From: Thalassobaculaceae bacterium
GTDB lineage: Bacteria > Pseudomonadota > Alphaproteobacteria > Thalassobaculales > Thalassobaculaceae
Assembly: GCA_029212785.1 (NCBI GenBank)
Contig: JARGOG010000003.1
Coordinates: 65,783 to 129,782, forward strand
Reading direction: 5' to 3'
Length of the DNA: 64,000 nucleotides
Below, in pieces: positions 15,020 through 24,503 of the stretch. Made by a program: the position numbers and the translations under genes. The notes beneath the pieces are model-generated. The model had not been told where the DNA came from. It searched no databases and saw only the letters and a program-made list of their open reading frames with translations. How positions within the stretch are numbered: position 1 is the stretch's first letter; each line of letters opens with the position of its first letter.

Positions 15020-16207
15020 ATGTCCTTGCGCGATCCCTCGGTAAAAAACGTCACTCTGCTGGCGATCTGCCAGGCACTCTCGATGTCCGGGATGATCATG
15101 AACATGACCGTGACCGCGCTTGCCGGGAAGGATCTGGCGCCGGATGCCGCGGTCGCCACCTTGCCGCTGGCCTTGCAGTTCACCGCGACGATGCTCACGA
15201 CGATGCCCGCCTCGCTGTACATGCGTCAGGTCGGGCGCCGGCTCGGGTTCGCAACCGGCGTCCTGATCGGCGTGACGGGCGCCGTTCTGGGCGTGGCGGC
15301 GATCTTCTCCCATAGCTTCGTGCTGTTCTGCGTCGCCTCGATGATGATCGGCTCGTTCCAGGGATTCGCGGTGCTGTATCGCTACGCTGCGGCGGATACG
15401 GCCACCGACGCGTTCCGGCCTCGGGCGATCTCACTGGTGCTGGCGGGCGGCGTCGTGGCCGCCCTGGTTGGCCCGGAACTGGCCAAACTCTCCTTCGACT
15501 GGTTCGCGCCGATCCTGTTCGCCGGCACCTTCGTCGCCATCGCCGTGGTGCAGGTCCTGAGCCTGCTGTTCCTGGCATTCGTGGAGATTCCGCGCCCCAC
15601 CGCCGCCGAGCGCTCGAACAGCGGGCGGCCGCTGTCGGAGATCGTCCGTCAGCCGGTTTTCCTGGTGGCCGTTTTCGGAGCGATGATCGGTTACGGCAGC
15701 ATGACGTTCGTCATGACGGCAACGCCGCTGGCCATGATCGATTGCGGATTCGCGTTTCAGGACGCCGCCTTCGTCGTCCAGTGGCATGCTGTCGGGATGT
15801 TCGCGCCGTCGTTCTTCACCGGGTCGCTGATCAACCGTTTCGGCGTGATCAGGATCATGCTGATCGGTGTCGCCGCGTATCTCGCATGCGTGGTCATCAA
15901 TCTGTCCGGCATCGAGATGCTGCAGTTCTTCTCCAGTCTGGTCCTGCTCGGCATCGGCTGGAACTTCCTGTTCATCGGCGGAACCACGCTTCTCACCGAG
16001 TCGTACCGCCCCGAGGAGCGCGCGAAGGTTCAAGGTCTGGGGGATTTCCTCGTCTTCTCGATGTCGACGCTGGCGGCATTCTCCTCCGGTGCCATCAATC
16101 ACGCCTTCGGCTGGCAGGCGGTAAACCTCGGCGTATTGCCGCTGGCCGCCGCCGTCGGCATCGCTCTGATCTGGTACGGAAGCCAAAGACGAGCGACGGC
16201 CGCCTGA
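15020..16207 (+). CDS. MFS transporter
   Basis: 395-residue major facilitator superfamily protein with about 12 hydrophobic segments spread over the whole length. The loop between helices 2 and 3 carries YMRQVGRRLGFATG, a relaxed form of the MFS loop motif. A charged cytoplasmic loop around residues 195-210 (PRPTAAERSNSGRP) divides the two halves. It sits in the inner membrane; substrate is unknown. AGGAG lies 8 bases before the ATG. Monocistronic to judge from gaps on both sides, with a candidate operator dyad upstream. Drug or sugar efflux are possible but not supported by any specific motif. Confidence 0.85.
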   Translation: MSLRDPSVKNVTLLAICQALSMSGMIMNMTVTALAGKDLAPDAAVATLPLALQFTATMLTTMPASLYMRQVGRRLGFATGVLIGVTGAVLGVAAIFSHSFVLFCVASMMIGSFQGFAVLYRYAAADTATDAFRPRAISLVLAGGVVAALVGPELAKLSFDWFAPILFAGTFVAIAVVQVLSLLFLAFVEIPRPTAAERSNSGRPLSEIVRQPVFLVAVFGAMIGYGSMTFVMTATPLAMIDCGFAFQDAAFVVQWHAVGMFAPSFFTGSLINRFGVIRIMLIGVAAYLACVVINLSGIEMLQFFSSLVLLGIGWNFLFIGGTTLLTESYRPEERAKVQGLGDFLVFSMSTLAAFSSGAINHAFGWQAVNLGVLPLAAAVGIALIWYGSQRRATAA

Positions 16208-16237
16208 AGCCCTTGTAAAATCCGGGGATAGTTGAAT

Positions 16238-16312
16238 GGACAGCAATATTTGCTATTGTCCGACAGCTTTTGAACCGGGGGCAAAGGCACGTGAAATAGA
16301 CCCCCCGGCTGT
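16238..16312 (+). other. Structured leader region upstream of hppA
   Basis: Two inverted repeats precede hppA. At 16238-16261, GGACA/TGTCC plus GCA/TGC can fold with a small bulge. At 16263-16312, ACAG/CTGT and a 7-base-pair CCGGGGG (16275-16281) with CCCCCGG (16302-16308) form a larger stem-loop. Neither is followed by a T-tract, so they look like leader structure or operators rather than terminators. Confidence 0.35.
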
Positions 16313-16390
16313 TGTCATTCGAGTCTCCGCCAAGCCGTCGAACACGCCCGGCGCCGGAGGCTCCATAGAGGGATGGAAGGGCTTCCAAAG

Positions 16391-18484
16391 ATGGATGAAA
16401 TGCTTCTGTTCGTAGTCTTGTGCGGCATCGCCGCCTTGATCTACGGCTGGTGGGCGAGCAGGTCGATCCTGTCTGCAAGCGCCGGAACTGAGCGCATGCA
16501 GGAGATCGCCGGCGCAATTCAGGAGGGCGCGAGCGCCTACCTGAACCGTCAATACACCACGATCGCCATCGTCGGCGCGGTGGTGACGGTCATTCTGCTC
16601 GCGAGCCTGGGCCTGACCGTGGCCCTCGGCTTCGTCATCGGCGCTGTGCTGTCGGGCGTGGCCGGATATGTCGGCATGAACGTGTCCGTGCGTGCCAATG
16701 TCCGCACCACCCAGGCCGCGACCAAGTCGATGGTTGCCGCCCTGGACGTCGCGTTCAAATCGGGGGCGGTGACCGGCATGCTGGTGGTGGGCCTCGGCCT
16801 GCTCGGCGTCTCGGGCTATTACCTCGTCCTGCAGTCGATCTACGATGCCGGCGATCCGATCGGTCTGCGCCACATCCTGGAGGCCTTGGTGGCCCTCAGC
16901 TTCGGCGCATCGCTGATCTCGATCTTCGCGCGTCTGGGTGGCGGTATCTTCACCAAGGGCGCCGATGTCGGTGCCGATCTGGTGGGTAAGGTCGAAGCAG
17001 GTATTCCCGAGGACGATCCCCGCAACCCGGCGGTGATCGCCGATAATGTGGGCGACAATGTCGGTGACTGCGCCGGTATGGCGGCCGACCTGTTCGAGAC
17101 CTACGCGGTGACCGTCGTGGCCACCATGCTGCTGGCGGCGATCTTCTTCACCGGTGCCGACGTGGCGACGATGATGACCTATCCGCTGCTGATCTGTGCG
17201 GTGTGCATCCTCTCCTCGGTGGTCGGCACGTTCTTCGTGAAGCTCGGCTCGAGCCAGAAGATCATGGCGGCCCTGTACAAGGGCTTCATCGTCTCCGCCG
17301 TGCTGTCGGCGGTGCTGATCGCGGGCGTGACTTTCTACATGTTCGGCACCACCGAGACGATCGCCATGGGCGATACCACGGTGACCGGACGCGTCCTGTT
17401 CTACTGCGCCCTGACCGGCCTGGTCGTGACCGGCCTGCTGATCTGGGTGACCGAATACTACACCTCGACCGAATACCGGCCGGTGCGGTCGATCGCCAAG
17501 TCGTCGGAGACCGGTCACGGCACCAACGTCATTCAGGGTCTGGCGGTGTCGATGGAGGCCTGTGCGCTTCCGGCGATCATCATCGCCGGCGGCATCATCG
17601 TCGCTTACCTCTGTGCCGGCGTGTTCGGCATCGGCGTGGCGGCGACCACGATGCTGGCGCTGGCCGGCATGGTCGTGGCCCTGGATGCCTATGGTCCGGT
17701 GACCGACAACGCCGGTGGTATCGCCGAGATGGCGGAACTGCCGGAAGAGGTGCGCACCATCACCGACGCGCTCGACGCGGTGGGCAACACCACCAAGGCG
17801 GTGACCAAGGGCTATGCCATCGGTTCCGCCGGTCTGGCCGCTCTGGTGCTGTTCGCGGCCTATACCGAGGACCTGAAATACTACTTCCCGGACCTGACGG
17901 TGGAGTTCCGCCTGCAGGATCCGTTCGTGGTGGTCGGGCTCTTCATCGGCGGCATGCTGCCGTACCTGTTCGGTGCGATGGGCATGCAGGCGGTCGGCCG
18001 CGCGGGCGGTGCCGTCGTCGAGGAAGTGCGGCGTCAGTTCCGCGAAAAGCCGGGCATCATGCAGGGCACGGACAAGCCGGAATACGGCACCTGTGTCGAC
18101 ATGCTGACCAAGGCGGCGATCAAGGAGATGATCGTGCCGTCGATGCTGCCGGTGCTGGCCCCCCCGGTGATGTATTTCATCGTGCTGTGGATTGCCGGTC
18201 AGTCGGCCGCGTTCACGGCGCTGGGCGCGATGCTGCTGGGGACGATCGTGACCGGCATCTTCGTGGCGATCTCCATGACCGCCGGTGGCGGTGCCTGGGA
18301 CAATGCCAAGAAGTACATCGAGGACGGCAACCACGGCGGCAAGGGGTCCGAGGCGCACAAGGCCGCGGTGACCGGCGATACCGTCGGTGATCCCTACAAG
18401 GACACCGCCGGCCCGGCCATCAACCCGATGATCAAGATCATCAACATCGTGGCGATCCTGCTGCTGGCGGCGCTGGCAACCTGA
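16391..18484 (+). CDS. hppA: Membrane-bound proton-translocating pyrophosphatase, K+-independent type
   Basis: 697 residues from the ATG at 16391, chosen because GGAAGG lies at a good distance upstream; an ATG at 16373 has no suitably spaced site. This inner-membrane pump couples pyrophosphate hydrolysis to cation transport and has about 16 hydrophobic segments. Catalytic signatures are [39 protein letters not shown] and, near the C terminus, NAKKYIED and [20 protein letters not shown]. The [10 protein letters not shown] segment has Lys (about 469) and Thr (about 472) at the positions that mark K+-independent proton pumps. Monocistronic, followed by a strong terminator. H+ specificity is inferred from subfamily residues. 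Confidence 0.96.
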   Translation: MDEMLLFVVLCGIAALIYGWWASRSILSASAGTERMQEIAGAIQEGASAYLNRQYTTIAIVGAVVTVILLASLGLTVALGFVIGAVLSGVAGYVGMNVSVRANVRTTQAATKSMVAALDVAFKSGAVTGMLVVGLGLLGVSGYYLVLQSIYDAGDPIGLRHILEALVALSFGASLISIFARLGGGIFTKGADVGADLVGKVEAGIPEDDPRNPAVIADNVGDNVGDCAGMAADLFETYAVTVVATMLLAAIFFTGADVATMMTYPLLICAVCILSSVVGTFFVKLGSSQKIMAALYKGFIVSAVLSAVLIAGVTFYMFGTTETIAMGDTTVTGRVLFYCALTGLVVTGLLIWVTEYYTSTEYRPVRSIAKSSETGHGTNVIQGLAVSMEACALPAIIIAGGIIVAYLCAGVFGIGVAATTMLALAGMVVALDAYGPVTDNAGGIAEMAELPEEVRTITDALDAVGNTTKAVTKGYAIGSAGLAALVLFAAYTEDLKYYFPDLTVEFRLQDPFVVVGLFIGGMLPYLFGAMGMQAVGRAGGAVVEEVRRQFREKPGIMQGTDKPEYGTCVDMLTKAAIKEMIVPSMLPVLAPPVMYFIVLWIAGQSAAFTALGAMLLGTIVTGIFVAISMTAGGGAWDNAKKYIEDGNHGGKGSEAHKAAVTGDTVGDPYKDTAGPAINPMIKIINIVAILLLAALAT

Positions 18485-18504
18485 TCCCACCCCCGATGAA
18501 GACG

Positions 18505-18540
18505 AAAGGCCCCGGAGACGTTCCGGGGCCTTTCTCGTTT
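18505..18540 (+). terminator. Intrinsic terminator of hppA
   Basis: A 12-base-pair stem (18505-18516 with 18522-18533) with a 5-base loop is followed by CTCGTTT. It lies 20 bases after the hppA stop. The A-tract on the left side lets it work weakly on the minus strand as well, where bamE ends at 18560. Confidence 0.85.
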
Positions 18541-18559
18541 CGGGTGGACTTGCCGCGCC

Positions 18560-19039
18560 CTATTGGGTCGGGGTGAAGCGTCCGACATTGCCGATGAGCT
18601 GCTTGAGCAGGGTGATGCGCTGACCCGCCGTCGGCGTCTCACGGTCGACGATGACGATTTTCTTGCCGTCCTCCAGATCGAGCGTGCCGATCGACTTCAC
18701 GGTTCCCTCGGGCTCGAAATCGACATACACGACCCGACGCTCGATCGTCTCGGGGCGGTAGAACGCCTGGCGCTCGGTGCGCTGGCCGATGTAGTACCAT
18801 GTCGGCTCGCCGAAATTGGCCTGGCTCGACGGCGATCCGAGCAGCGCGAGGACCGTCGACTGGTTGGTGCGGCCCGGTTCGATCTTGGCGAGGGCGTCCA
18901 CATCGACCATGTTCCCGTGGGTCGCGATCTGCGGACTGCAGCCGGCGATCGGCAGGGTCGCCGCAGACAGGGCTGCGACGGACAGGGCCAAGCCGGCGAA
19001 GCCGGATCGAAGTCGGGAGAACGAGACGGGCGGGCGCAT
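18560..19039 (-). CDS. bamE: Outer membrane assembly lipoprotein BamE
   Basis: 159 residues from the ATG at 19039, supported by AGGA 7 bases upstream. A lipoprotein signal peptide ends in LPIAGCS, giving lipidation near Cys35. The SmpA/OmlA domain follows: DVDALAKIEPGRTNQSTVLALLGSPSSQANFGEPTWYYIGQRTER. It is an accessory subunit of the BAM complex that inserts beta-barrel proteins in the outer membrane. The open frame extends upstream to 19225, but those residues cross the divergent promoter region and lack family similarity. It is divergent from the cytochrome bc1 chaperone gene, a common alphaproteobacterial arrangement. Confidence 0.93.
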   Translation of the reverse strand: MRPPVSFSRLRSGFAGLALSVAALSAATLPIAGCSPQIATHGNMVDVDALAKIEPGRTNQSTVLALLGSPSSQANFGEPTWYYIGQRTERQAFYRPETIERRVVYVDFEPEGTVKSIGTLDLEDGKKIVIVDRETPTAGQRITLLKQLIGNVGRFTPTQ

Positions 19040-19181
19040 CGCGATTCCTGGTATCAGTGTTTTCCCGTCCGAAACGGGTGACGGGTTTCCCCGTCTGGAA
19101 CGGGTGACAGCATGTCCGCTGTCGAAGTAACGGAGAACAAAGATTTTCGCACGGTTTTTCAAGAGGGACGAGACCCGCCGA

Positions 19182-19679
19182 GTGGTCGAGCGGCTGTACG
19201 ATGCCGTCGTGGACCAGGCGCGCACGCCCGCCTTCTATGCCGATCTCGGCGTGACCGACCAGCTGGAGAGCCGGTTCGATCTTCTCGTTCTGCATCTGCA
19301 TCTGGTCATCCGGCGCCTGTCGGCCAGCGACGAGCCACGCGGCGCGGCGCTGGCCCAGGGTCTGTTCGACGCCTTTTTCCACGACATGGACCGCACCCTG
19401 CGCGCGATCGGCGTGGGCGACATGAGCGTGGGAAAGAAGGTCAAAGACATGGTGCGGGCCTATTACGGCCGCTGCGCCGCCTATGAGGAGGCGCTGACGG
19501 GCAAGGCCGACCTGGCGGATGCGATCGCGCGGAACATCTATGCGGGGGACGACAGCGCGCCGCACGCGCCGGCGCTGGCCGCCTATGTCCGCCGGGCGCA
19601 ACAGGCGGTCGATACGATGGCGCTCGAGGTTCTGATGAGCGGGGGGGTCACTTTCCCCGCAGTGGAGGATGTCCGATGA
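19182..19679 (+). CDS. Ubiquinol-cytochrome c chaperone (Cbp3/UQCC1 family)
   Basis: 165 residues from the GTG at 19182. The domain reads VERLYDAVVDQARTPAFYADLGVTDQLESRFDLLVLHLHLVIRRL and continues through LFDAFFHDMDRTLRAIGVGDMSVGKKVKDMVRAYYGR, typical of the chaperone that helps assemble the cytochrome bc1 complex. The coding signal continues 13 codons upstream of the GTG (IFARFFKRDETRR), which looks like a normal family N terminus. GGAG at 19132-19135 is well placed for an ATT codon at 19143, so the real start may be ATT. No ATG or TTG is available between the upstream stop (19128) and the GTG. The stop overlaps the next start as ATGA. Confidence 0.9.
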   Translation: MVERLYDAVVDQARTPAFYADLGVTDQLESRFDLLVLHLHLVIRRLSASDEPRGAALAQGLFDAFFHDMDRTLRAIGVGDMSVGKKVKDMVRAYYGRCAAYEEALTGKADLADAIARNIYAGDDSAPHAPALAAYVRRAQQAVDTMALEVLMSGGVTFPAVEDVR

Positions 19680-20239
19680 CGGATCCCGTGACGTCGATGC
19701 TGGTCGCCCCGATTCCGGTCGCCCGGATCGGCCAGCAACGTAAGGCCATCACCTTCGAGGCCGACGCGACGGCCCGCTCGGCCCTGGCCCAGCGTTTCGG
19801 CCTGATCGAACTCCCGTCGTTCAGCGCCGAGGCGACACTCCGCCGCCGCCGCGACACCGGCTGGATCGAATTGAAGGGCACCCTTCAGGCGCGTGTCGTG
19901 CAGGAATGCGTGGTCACCCTCGAGCCCGTCATCGGCGAGGTGGAGGCCGTGATCGACGAATTGTTCGACGACAGCCGGGACACGGACGGCACCGAGGTCG
20001 ACCTGGACCCGATCGCCGAGGATCCAGAGCCGCTTGAAAGCGACGAGTTGGATGTCGGCGAGATCATCGCCCAGGTCTTGTCCCTGGCGATCGATCCGTA
20101 CCCCCGTGCGCCCGGCGCACCGGCGCCGGAATCGTCCGACGAGGGCTCCGCCGTCGACGTGGACGGTCAGGAGGGCGCCAAGGCCTCGCCCTTCGCTGCC
20201 CTGGCCTTGTTGAAAGACAGGAATGTCAAGAAACGGTAA
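19676..20239 (+). CDS. DUF177 (YceD-like) protein
   Basis: 187 residues. Family features are RRRRDTGWIELKGTLQARVVQECVVTLEPVIGEVEAVIDELF, followed by an acidic stretch and LDVGEIIAQVLSLAIDPYPRAPGA. DUF177/YceD proteins are widespread, lie upstream of rpmF or plsX, and have been linked to 23S rRNA accumulation. Here rpmF is not found between this gene and plsX; the 180-base gap that follows has no convincing ORF. The start overlaps the bc1 chaperone stop. Two Cys seen in some relatives are reduced here to one (QECVVTL). Confidence 0.9.
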   Translation: MTDPVTSMLVAPIPVARIGQQRKAITFEADATARSALAQRFGLIELPSFSAEATLRRRRDTGWIELKGTLQARVVQECVVTLEPVIGEVEAVIDELFDDSRDTDGTEVDLDPIAEDPEPLESDELDVGEIIAQVLSLAIDPYPRAPGAPAPESSDEGSAVDVDGQEGAKASPFAALALLKDRNVKKR

Positions 20240-20419
20240 CGTGGTTGTTCGGTAGGTTGGTTCGGCGTACAACACGCGCCCGGTTCGCCCTAGGGCTTAC
20301 CCGGCATCGGGTCCGGCAACGGTCGACGCGGGTTGGCTGTAACGTTAAAGTCCGCGCGATCGATTCCACCGGTCTGGCGGGGCTAGGGACCGTTGGAGAG
20401 GCGACATGAGGGTCGACGA

Positions 20420-21481
20420 GTGTCAGACGGTCTGACGATCGCACTGGACGCTATGGGAGGGGACAAGGCGCCGGATATGGTCGTCCACGGCGCCGATATC
20501 GCGCTGGAGCGCAGTCCCGAACTCAAAGTCATCCTGGTTGGCGACAAGGCGCAGATCCGCCCGCTGGTCGAAAAGACCAAACGGCTGAAGGCGCAATCCC
20601 CGGAGATTGTCCACACCGACAAGGTGATCGCCGACGGCGACAAGCCGTCCGCCGCCCTGCGTCAGGGCAAGGGCTCCAGCATGCGCCTGGCGATCGATCT
20701 GGTCGGCCAGGGCAGGGCGGATGGGGTGGTCTCCGCCGGCAATACCGGCGCGCTCATGGCGATGTCCAAGCTGGTGCTGCGTCCGATGCCCGGCATCGAC
20801 CGCCCGGCCATCGCCGGCTTCTTTCCGACCCGGCGCGGCGAGAGCGCGATGCTGGATCTCGGCGCCAACGTTGTCTGCGACGCCACCAACCTCGTCCAGT
20901 TCGCCATCATGGGGCAGATCTTCGTGCGCACGGTCCTCGGACTGGAGCGGCCGGTGGTGGGTATCCTCAATGTCGGCAGCGAGGAGCAGAAGGGCCACGA
21001 GTCGGTTCGCGAGGCGGCAGCGATCTTGCGCTCCATGACCGACATGCCCTTCGAATTCCACGGTTTCGTCGAAGGCGACGACATACCGGCCGGTACGGTC
21101 GACGTGGTGGTGACGGACGGATTCTCGGGCAATATCGCCCTCAAGACGGCGGAAGGCACCTCGCGTCTGATCGGCCAGTTCCTTCGCGACGCGTTCCGTA
21201 ACTCGTTGCTTTCAAGGCTTGGGTATCTTCTGGCCCGCGGCGCCGTCGGACAGCTGCGTCAGCGGATGGATCCGCGGCGGTATAATGGGGCCATGTTCCT
21301 CGGCCTCAACGGCATCGCGGTGAAGAGCCATGGCGGAACCGATGCGCTCGGCTTTGCCAATGCAATCGGCGTGGCCGCCGACATGAAGCGCCATGGCTTC
21401 ATCGAGAAGGTGCGCGAAGAACTGACCAATGGCGGCCTCGATCGGCCGGAAGAGCAACCAACAGCGGTGGCAACGGCATGA
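20420..21481 (+). CDS. plsX: Phosphate acyltransferase PlsX
   Basis: 353 residues from the GTG at 20420, with GAGGG 7 bases upstream and the family N terminus [21 protein letters not shown] immediately after. PlsX converts acyl-ACP and phosphate to acyl phosphate, the acyl donor for PlsY in phospholipid synthesis, as a peripheral membrane protein. Other signatures are [57 protein letters not shown] and [18 protein letters not shown]. The stop overlaps the fabH start (ATGATGA). Confidence 0.96.
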   Translation: MSDGLTIALDAMGGDKAPDMVVHGADIALERSPELKVILVGDKAQIRPLVEKTKRLKAQSPEIVHTDKVIADGDKPSAALRQGKGSSMRLAIDLVGQGRADGVVSAGNTGALMAMSKLVLRPMPGIDRPAIAGFFPTRRGESAMLDLGANVVCDATNLVQFAIMGQIFVRTVLGLERPVVGILNVGSEEQKGHESVREAAAILRSMTDMPFEFHGFVEGDDIPAGTVDVVVTDGFSGNIALKTAEGTSRLIGQFLRDAFRNSLLSRLGYLLARGAVGQLRQRMDPRRYNGAMFLGLNGIAVKSHGGTDALGFANAIGVAADMKRHGFIEKVREELTNGGLDRPEEQPTAVATA

Positions 21482-22512
21482 TGAAACGGTCCCTGATGAT
21501 CGCGACCGGGTCCTATCTTCCCGAGCGCGTGGTCAGCAATGACGAGTTGTCGACTTGGGTCGACACATCAGACGACTGGATCCGTCAGCGTACCGGTATC
21601 CGTCAGCGTCACCTTGCTGGCGACGGCGAGTTCACGAGCGACCTCGCGATCAAGGCGGCGCGCAACGCGCTGGAAATGGCCGGACTGGAAGGCGAGGACA
21701 TCGACCTGATCGTCGTCGCCACAACCACCCCGGACGATACCTTCCCCGCCACCGCCACCAAGGTTCAGAAGGCGCTCGGCGCCTTCAATGGCGCCGCCTT
21801 CGACGTGCAGGCGGTTTGTGCCGGTTTCGTCTACGCGCTTGCGGTCGCCGACAACTTCCTGAAAGTCGGACAGGCCCGCACCGCGCTCGTCATCGGCGCC
21901 GAGACCTTCTCCCGACTGCTGGACTGGAACGACCGCACCACTTGTGTGCTGTTCGGCGACGGGGCGGGGGCCGTGCTTCTGCGGGCGACCGACGGCGGCG
22001 GCGACGGCTGGGGCGTGCTGTCGACCCATCTGCATTCCGACGGGCGCGAGCGCGACATCCTCTATGTCGACGGCGGCCCATCGACGACGAAGACCGTCGG
22101 CCACGTTCGCATGAACGGCAAGGAAGTGTTCCGCCATGCCGTCTCCAAGCTGGCGGGTGTGATCGACGAATCGCTGGAAGCGAACGGACTGGTGGCGGCC
22201 GATGTCGACTGGCTGATCCCGCACCAAGCCAATCGTCGGATCATTGACGCCATGGCCAACCGGATGAAAATGCCGGCGGAAAAGGTCGTGGTTTCGATCG
22301 AGCGCCATGCCAACACATCGGCCGCGTCGGTGCCGCTGGCATTGGACGAAGCGGTGCGCGACGGGCGCATCCGTCCAGGCGATCTGCTCATGCTGGAAGC
22401 CATCGGCGGTGGCCTCGCCTGGGGTGCCGGCCTGGTGCGTTTCGGTATTCCGGCGCGCTCGGAGCGGGCCGAGAGCGAGACGGTACGCGAGGAAGTCGCG
22501 CCAATCGCCTGA
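21478..22512 (+). CDS. fabH: Beta-ketoacyl-ACP synthase III
   Basis: 344-residue condensing enzyme that starts fatty acid synthesis from acetyl-CoA and malonyl-ACP. The catalytic triad is visible: Cys114 in [11 protein letters not shown], His in [11 protein letters not shown] and Asn in [22 protein letters not shown]-type start segment reads [14 protein letters not shown] and the C terminus [20 protein letters not shown]. Two overlapping ATG codons (21478, 21481) are possible. A C-terminal tail after GIPARSE is slightly longer than in E. coli. plsX-fabH-ihfA is conserved in alphaproteobacteria. Confidence 0.97.
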   Translation: MMKRSLMIATGSYLPERVVSNDELSTWVDTSDDWIRQRTGIRQRHLAGDGEFTSDLAIKAARNALEMAGLEGEDIDLIVVATTTPDDTFPATATKVQKALGAFNGAAFDVQAVCAGFVYALAVADNFLKVGQARTALVIGAETFSRLLDWNDRTTCVLFGDGAGAVLLRATDGGGDGWGVLSTHLHSDGRERDILYVDGGPSTTKTVGHVRMNGKEVFRHAVSKLAGVIDESLEANGLVAADVDWLIPHQANRRIIDAMANRMKMPAEKVVVSIERHANTSAASVPLALDEAVRDGRIRPGDLLMLEAIGGGLAWGAGLVRFGIPARSERAESETVREEVAPIA

Positions 22513-22578
22513 AATCACCGAATTAATTGACGCTTCGATTCGTTCGGGGTACCTTTCTGTTCCACAACGGGGGTGCGC

Positions 22579-22881
22579 ATGACCGGCGAAACAATCACCC
22601 GCGCTCATTTGAGCGAAGCCGTCTATCAGGAAGTTGGCCTTTCCAGGAACGAATCGGCGGATCTCGTCGAGTCGGTTCTCGATGAAATGATCGGCGCGCT
22701 GGTGCGGGGTGAGATGGTGAAAATCTCCTCGTTCGGCAGCTTCTCGGTCCGCCAAAAGGGCGAACGGATCGGGCGCAATCCCAAGACGGGCGAGGAAGTT
22801 CCTATCCTGCCGCGCCGTGTCCTGGTGTTCCGTCCGTCGCACGTCCTCAAGAACAGGATCAACCGGGACTCGGAGGGCTGA
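22579..22881 (+). CDS. ihfA: Integration host factor subunit alpha
   Basis: 100 residues from the ATG at 22579 (a GTG two codons upstream is less likely). HU/IHF fold: [33 protein letters not shown], then [49 protein letters not shown]. The [11 protein letters not shown] arm inserts in the minor groove and bends DNA. The position after fabH and before a MerR-type gene marks it as the alpha subunit; the beta subunit is normally elsewhere. A GGGGG run serves as ribosome-binding site. Confidence 0.95.
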   Translation: MTGETITRAHLSEAVYQEVGLSRNESADLVESVLDEMIGALVRGEMVKISSFGSFSVRQKGERIGRNPKTGEEVPILPRRVLVFRPSHVLKNRINRDSEG

Positions 22882-22901
22882 ACCCCACGGGGTAGCGCGC
22901 C

Positions 22902-23405
22902 ATGGCCGAAACGCAAGCAAGCTCCTCCTCCGCCGCCCCGCGCCGCAATGGCAAGTCGGCGGCGGCGTTCCGAACCATCAGCGAGGTCGCTGACGATCTG
23001 GACGTGCCGCCGCACGTCCTGCGGTTCTGGGAAACCAAATTCAATCAGATCCGGCCGCTCAAACGAGGGGGTGGGCGGCGTTACTACCGCCCGGAAGATA
23101 TCGCGCTGCTGCGCCGCATTCGCGAACTGCTGTACCGCGAGGGCTATACGATCAAAGGCGTCCAGAAGCTCCTGCGGGAGGGAGCGGTGCGGATGCCGAC
23201 GGCGGGCGAGACAGCCCGGGCCGTCCAGTCGAGCGATGGCGACGCGACGCCGGTGCCAAGCAATGGCAACGGAGATGGTGGCGCTGCGATCCCGCACACC
23301 GCCGCGGAGTCGGAAATGGAGTCGGGGGTCGACCGCGACGCCGTTGAGGCGGTGCTGACGGAGCTGGCAGCGCTGAAGAAGCTGCTGAGCGCGGCCCGCG
23401 CCTGA
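22902..23405 (+). CDS. MerR family transcriptional regulator
   Basis: 167 residues. After a Ser/Ala-rich tail of about 20 residues comes a MerR-type winged helix: [70 protein letters not shown] (residues about 22-92). A Gly/Asp/Glu-rich linker and a short C-terminal helix ([19 protein letters not shown]) suggest a dimerisation coil. No metal-binding Cys set is present, so it is not a metal sensor. It lies 20 bases after ihfA and is probably cotranscribed. Target genes unknown. Confidence 0.92.
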   Translation: MAETQASSSSAAPRRNGKSAAAFRTISEVADDLDVPPHVLRFWETKFNQIRPLKRGGGRRYYRPEDIALLRRIRELLYREGYTIKGVQKLLREGAVRMPTAGETARAVQSSDGDATPVPSNGNGDGGAAIPHTAAESEMESGVDRDAVEAVLTELAALKKLLSAARA

Positions 23406-23493
23406 GCCACCTTACTTTTCTTGATATTTCTGCTGAAGTTCAGGGTCGCTGCGTGTTGTGGCCCCCTGGCGGATCGCCTATAGTCCGCCGCGT

Positions 23494-23570
23494 CGGAGCG
23501 TAGCGCAGCCTGGTAGCGCACCACACTGGGGGTGTGGGGGTCGTGGGTTCGAATCCCGCCGCTCCGACCA
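23494..23570 (+). tRNA. tRNA-Pro (anticodon GGG)
   Basis: 77 bases. The acceptor stem CGGAGCG pairs with CGCTCCG, followed by discriminator A and encoded CCA. The D-arm is GCGCAGCCTGGTAGCGC, the anticodon stem CCACA/TGTGG encloses CTGGGGG (anticodon GGG), and the T-arm GTGGG-TTCGAAT-CCCGC is canonical. It reads CCC and CCU proline codons. No integrase or duplicated 3' end lies in the flanking 2 kb. Confidence 0.97.
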
Positions 23571-23646
23571 TCCGACCTCGACTGGCCCGTCAACCCCCGT
23601 CAAATTGAGCCGATCCGCCGCCGGATGGCTGCCGATGGAGGGACCG

Positions 23647-24414
23647 ATGTCGCTTGCCGCCGTACCCGAGGCCGATGGCCTGGATGCCCGTGCCAAAACC
23701 AAGCTCGAACTTGCGGCCGCCCTGCGTTGGGCCGTGCGCATGGGTATGCATGAGGGGATCTGCAACCATTTCTCTGCGGTGATCCCGGGCGAGAGCGACC
23801 GGTTCCTGATCAATCCGCACGGCTATCACTGGTCCGAGGTCCGGGCCAGCGACCTGGTCGAGGTCGATGCCGACGGCAACGCCGTCAACGGCAAGGAGCC
23901 GCCGGAGCCGACGGCGTTCTTCATCCACTATCACATCCACCGCCTGGTCCCGGACGCGAAGGTCGTGCTGCACACGCACATGCCCTACGCCACCGCGATC
24001 ACCATGCTTGAGGCGGGTCGCCTTGAGCCGGTGCTACAGACCTCGCTGAAATTCTATGACCAGATCGCCTATGACGATCTCTATAACGGGCTGGCGCTGG
24101 ACGATTCCGAGGGCGAGCGGATCGCCGCCGCCCTGCAGGGTGGCAAGCGGGTGGCTTTCCTCGCCAATCACGGCGTCGTCGTCACCGGACGCAACGTGGC
24201 CGAGGCCTTCGACGATCTGTATTATCTGGAGCGTGCCGCACAGGCGCAGGTGATCGCCATGTCGACGCAGCAGCCCCTGCGCCGTGTGCCGCAGGACGTG
24301 GCCCGGATGACGGCCGACCAGATGTCGTCGAATTCAGAACGCGCCCAGGCGCACCGGCATTTCGCGGCGCTGATGCGTCTGCTCGATCGCGACGAGCCGG
24401 ATTACAAGGACTGA
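23647..24414 (+). CDS. Class II aldolase/adducin family protein
   Basis: 255 residues from the ATG at 23647, which has GGAGG 5 bases upstream; the open frame runs back through the tRNA but that part is not protein. Motifs: AALRWAVRMGMHEGICNHFSAVIPG, FLINPHGYHWSEVRASDLVEVD, VVLHTHMPYATAITML (zinc His-X-His), and FLANHGVVVTGRNVAEAFDDLYYLERAAQAQ with the third zinc His. These fit the fuculose-1-phosphate aldolase/adducin head fold. Many relatives of this type are annotated only as class II aldolase-like, and the substrate cannot be assigned. Probably monocistronic. Confidence 0.9.
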   Translation: MSLAAVPEADGLDARAKTKLELAAALRWAVRMGMHEGICNHFSAVIPGESDRFLINPHGYHWSEVRASDLVEVDADGNAVNGKEPPEPTAFFIHYHIHRLVPDAKVVLHTHMPYATAITMLEAGRLEPVLQTSLKFYDQIAYDDLYNGLALDDSEGERIAAALQGGKRVAFLANHGVVVTGRNVAEAFDDLYYLERAAQAQVIAMSTQQPLRRVPQDVARMTADQMSSNSERAQAHRHFAALMRLLDRDEPDYKD

Positions 24415-24503
24415 CATCGCGAGACGCGGTCGGTTCCTGATTTTTTAGGTAAAGAAAGGCCGGTATCCTGCCGTTTTCACGATGTTTTAGTCGAATCTCG
24501 TGA

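Noticed and set aside
16253..18490. 745-residue minus-strand open frame opposite hppA
   Set aside because: Composition is typical antisense (very rich in H, D, R, G, Q), and hppA on the other strand is unambiguous.
20240..20419. Expected rpmF (ribosomal protein L32) gene between DUF177 and plsX
   Set aside because: No small basic zinc-ribbon ORF with an L32 signature is present in this 180-base gap; it must be elsewhere.
23494..23570. tRNA-Pro as an integration site
   Set aside because: No integrase, no repeated tRNA 3' end and no shift in composition in the adjacent kilobases.
23458..23646. N-terminal extension of the class II aldolase frame through the tRNA
   Set aside because: The translated residues are the tRNA-Pro gene. 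The ATG at 23647 has a good ribosome-binding site.
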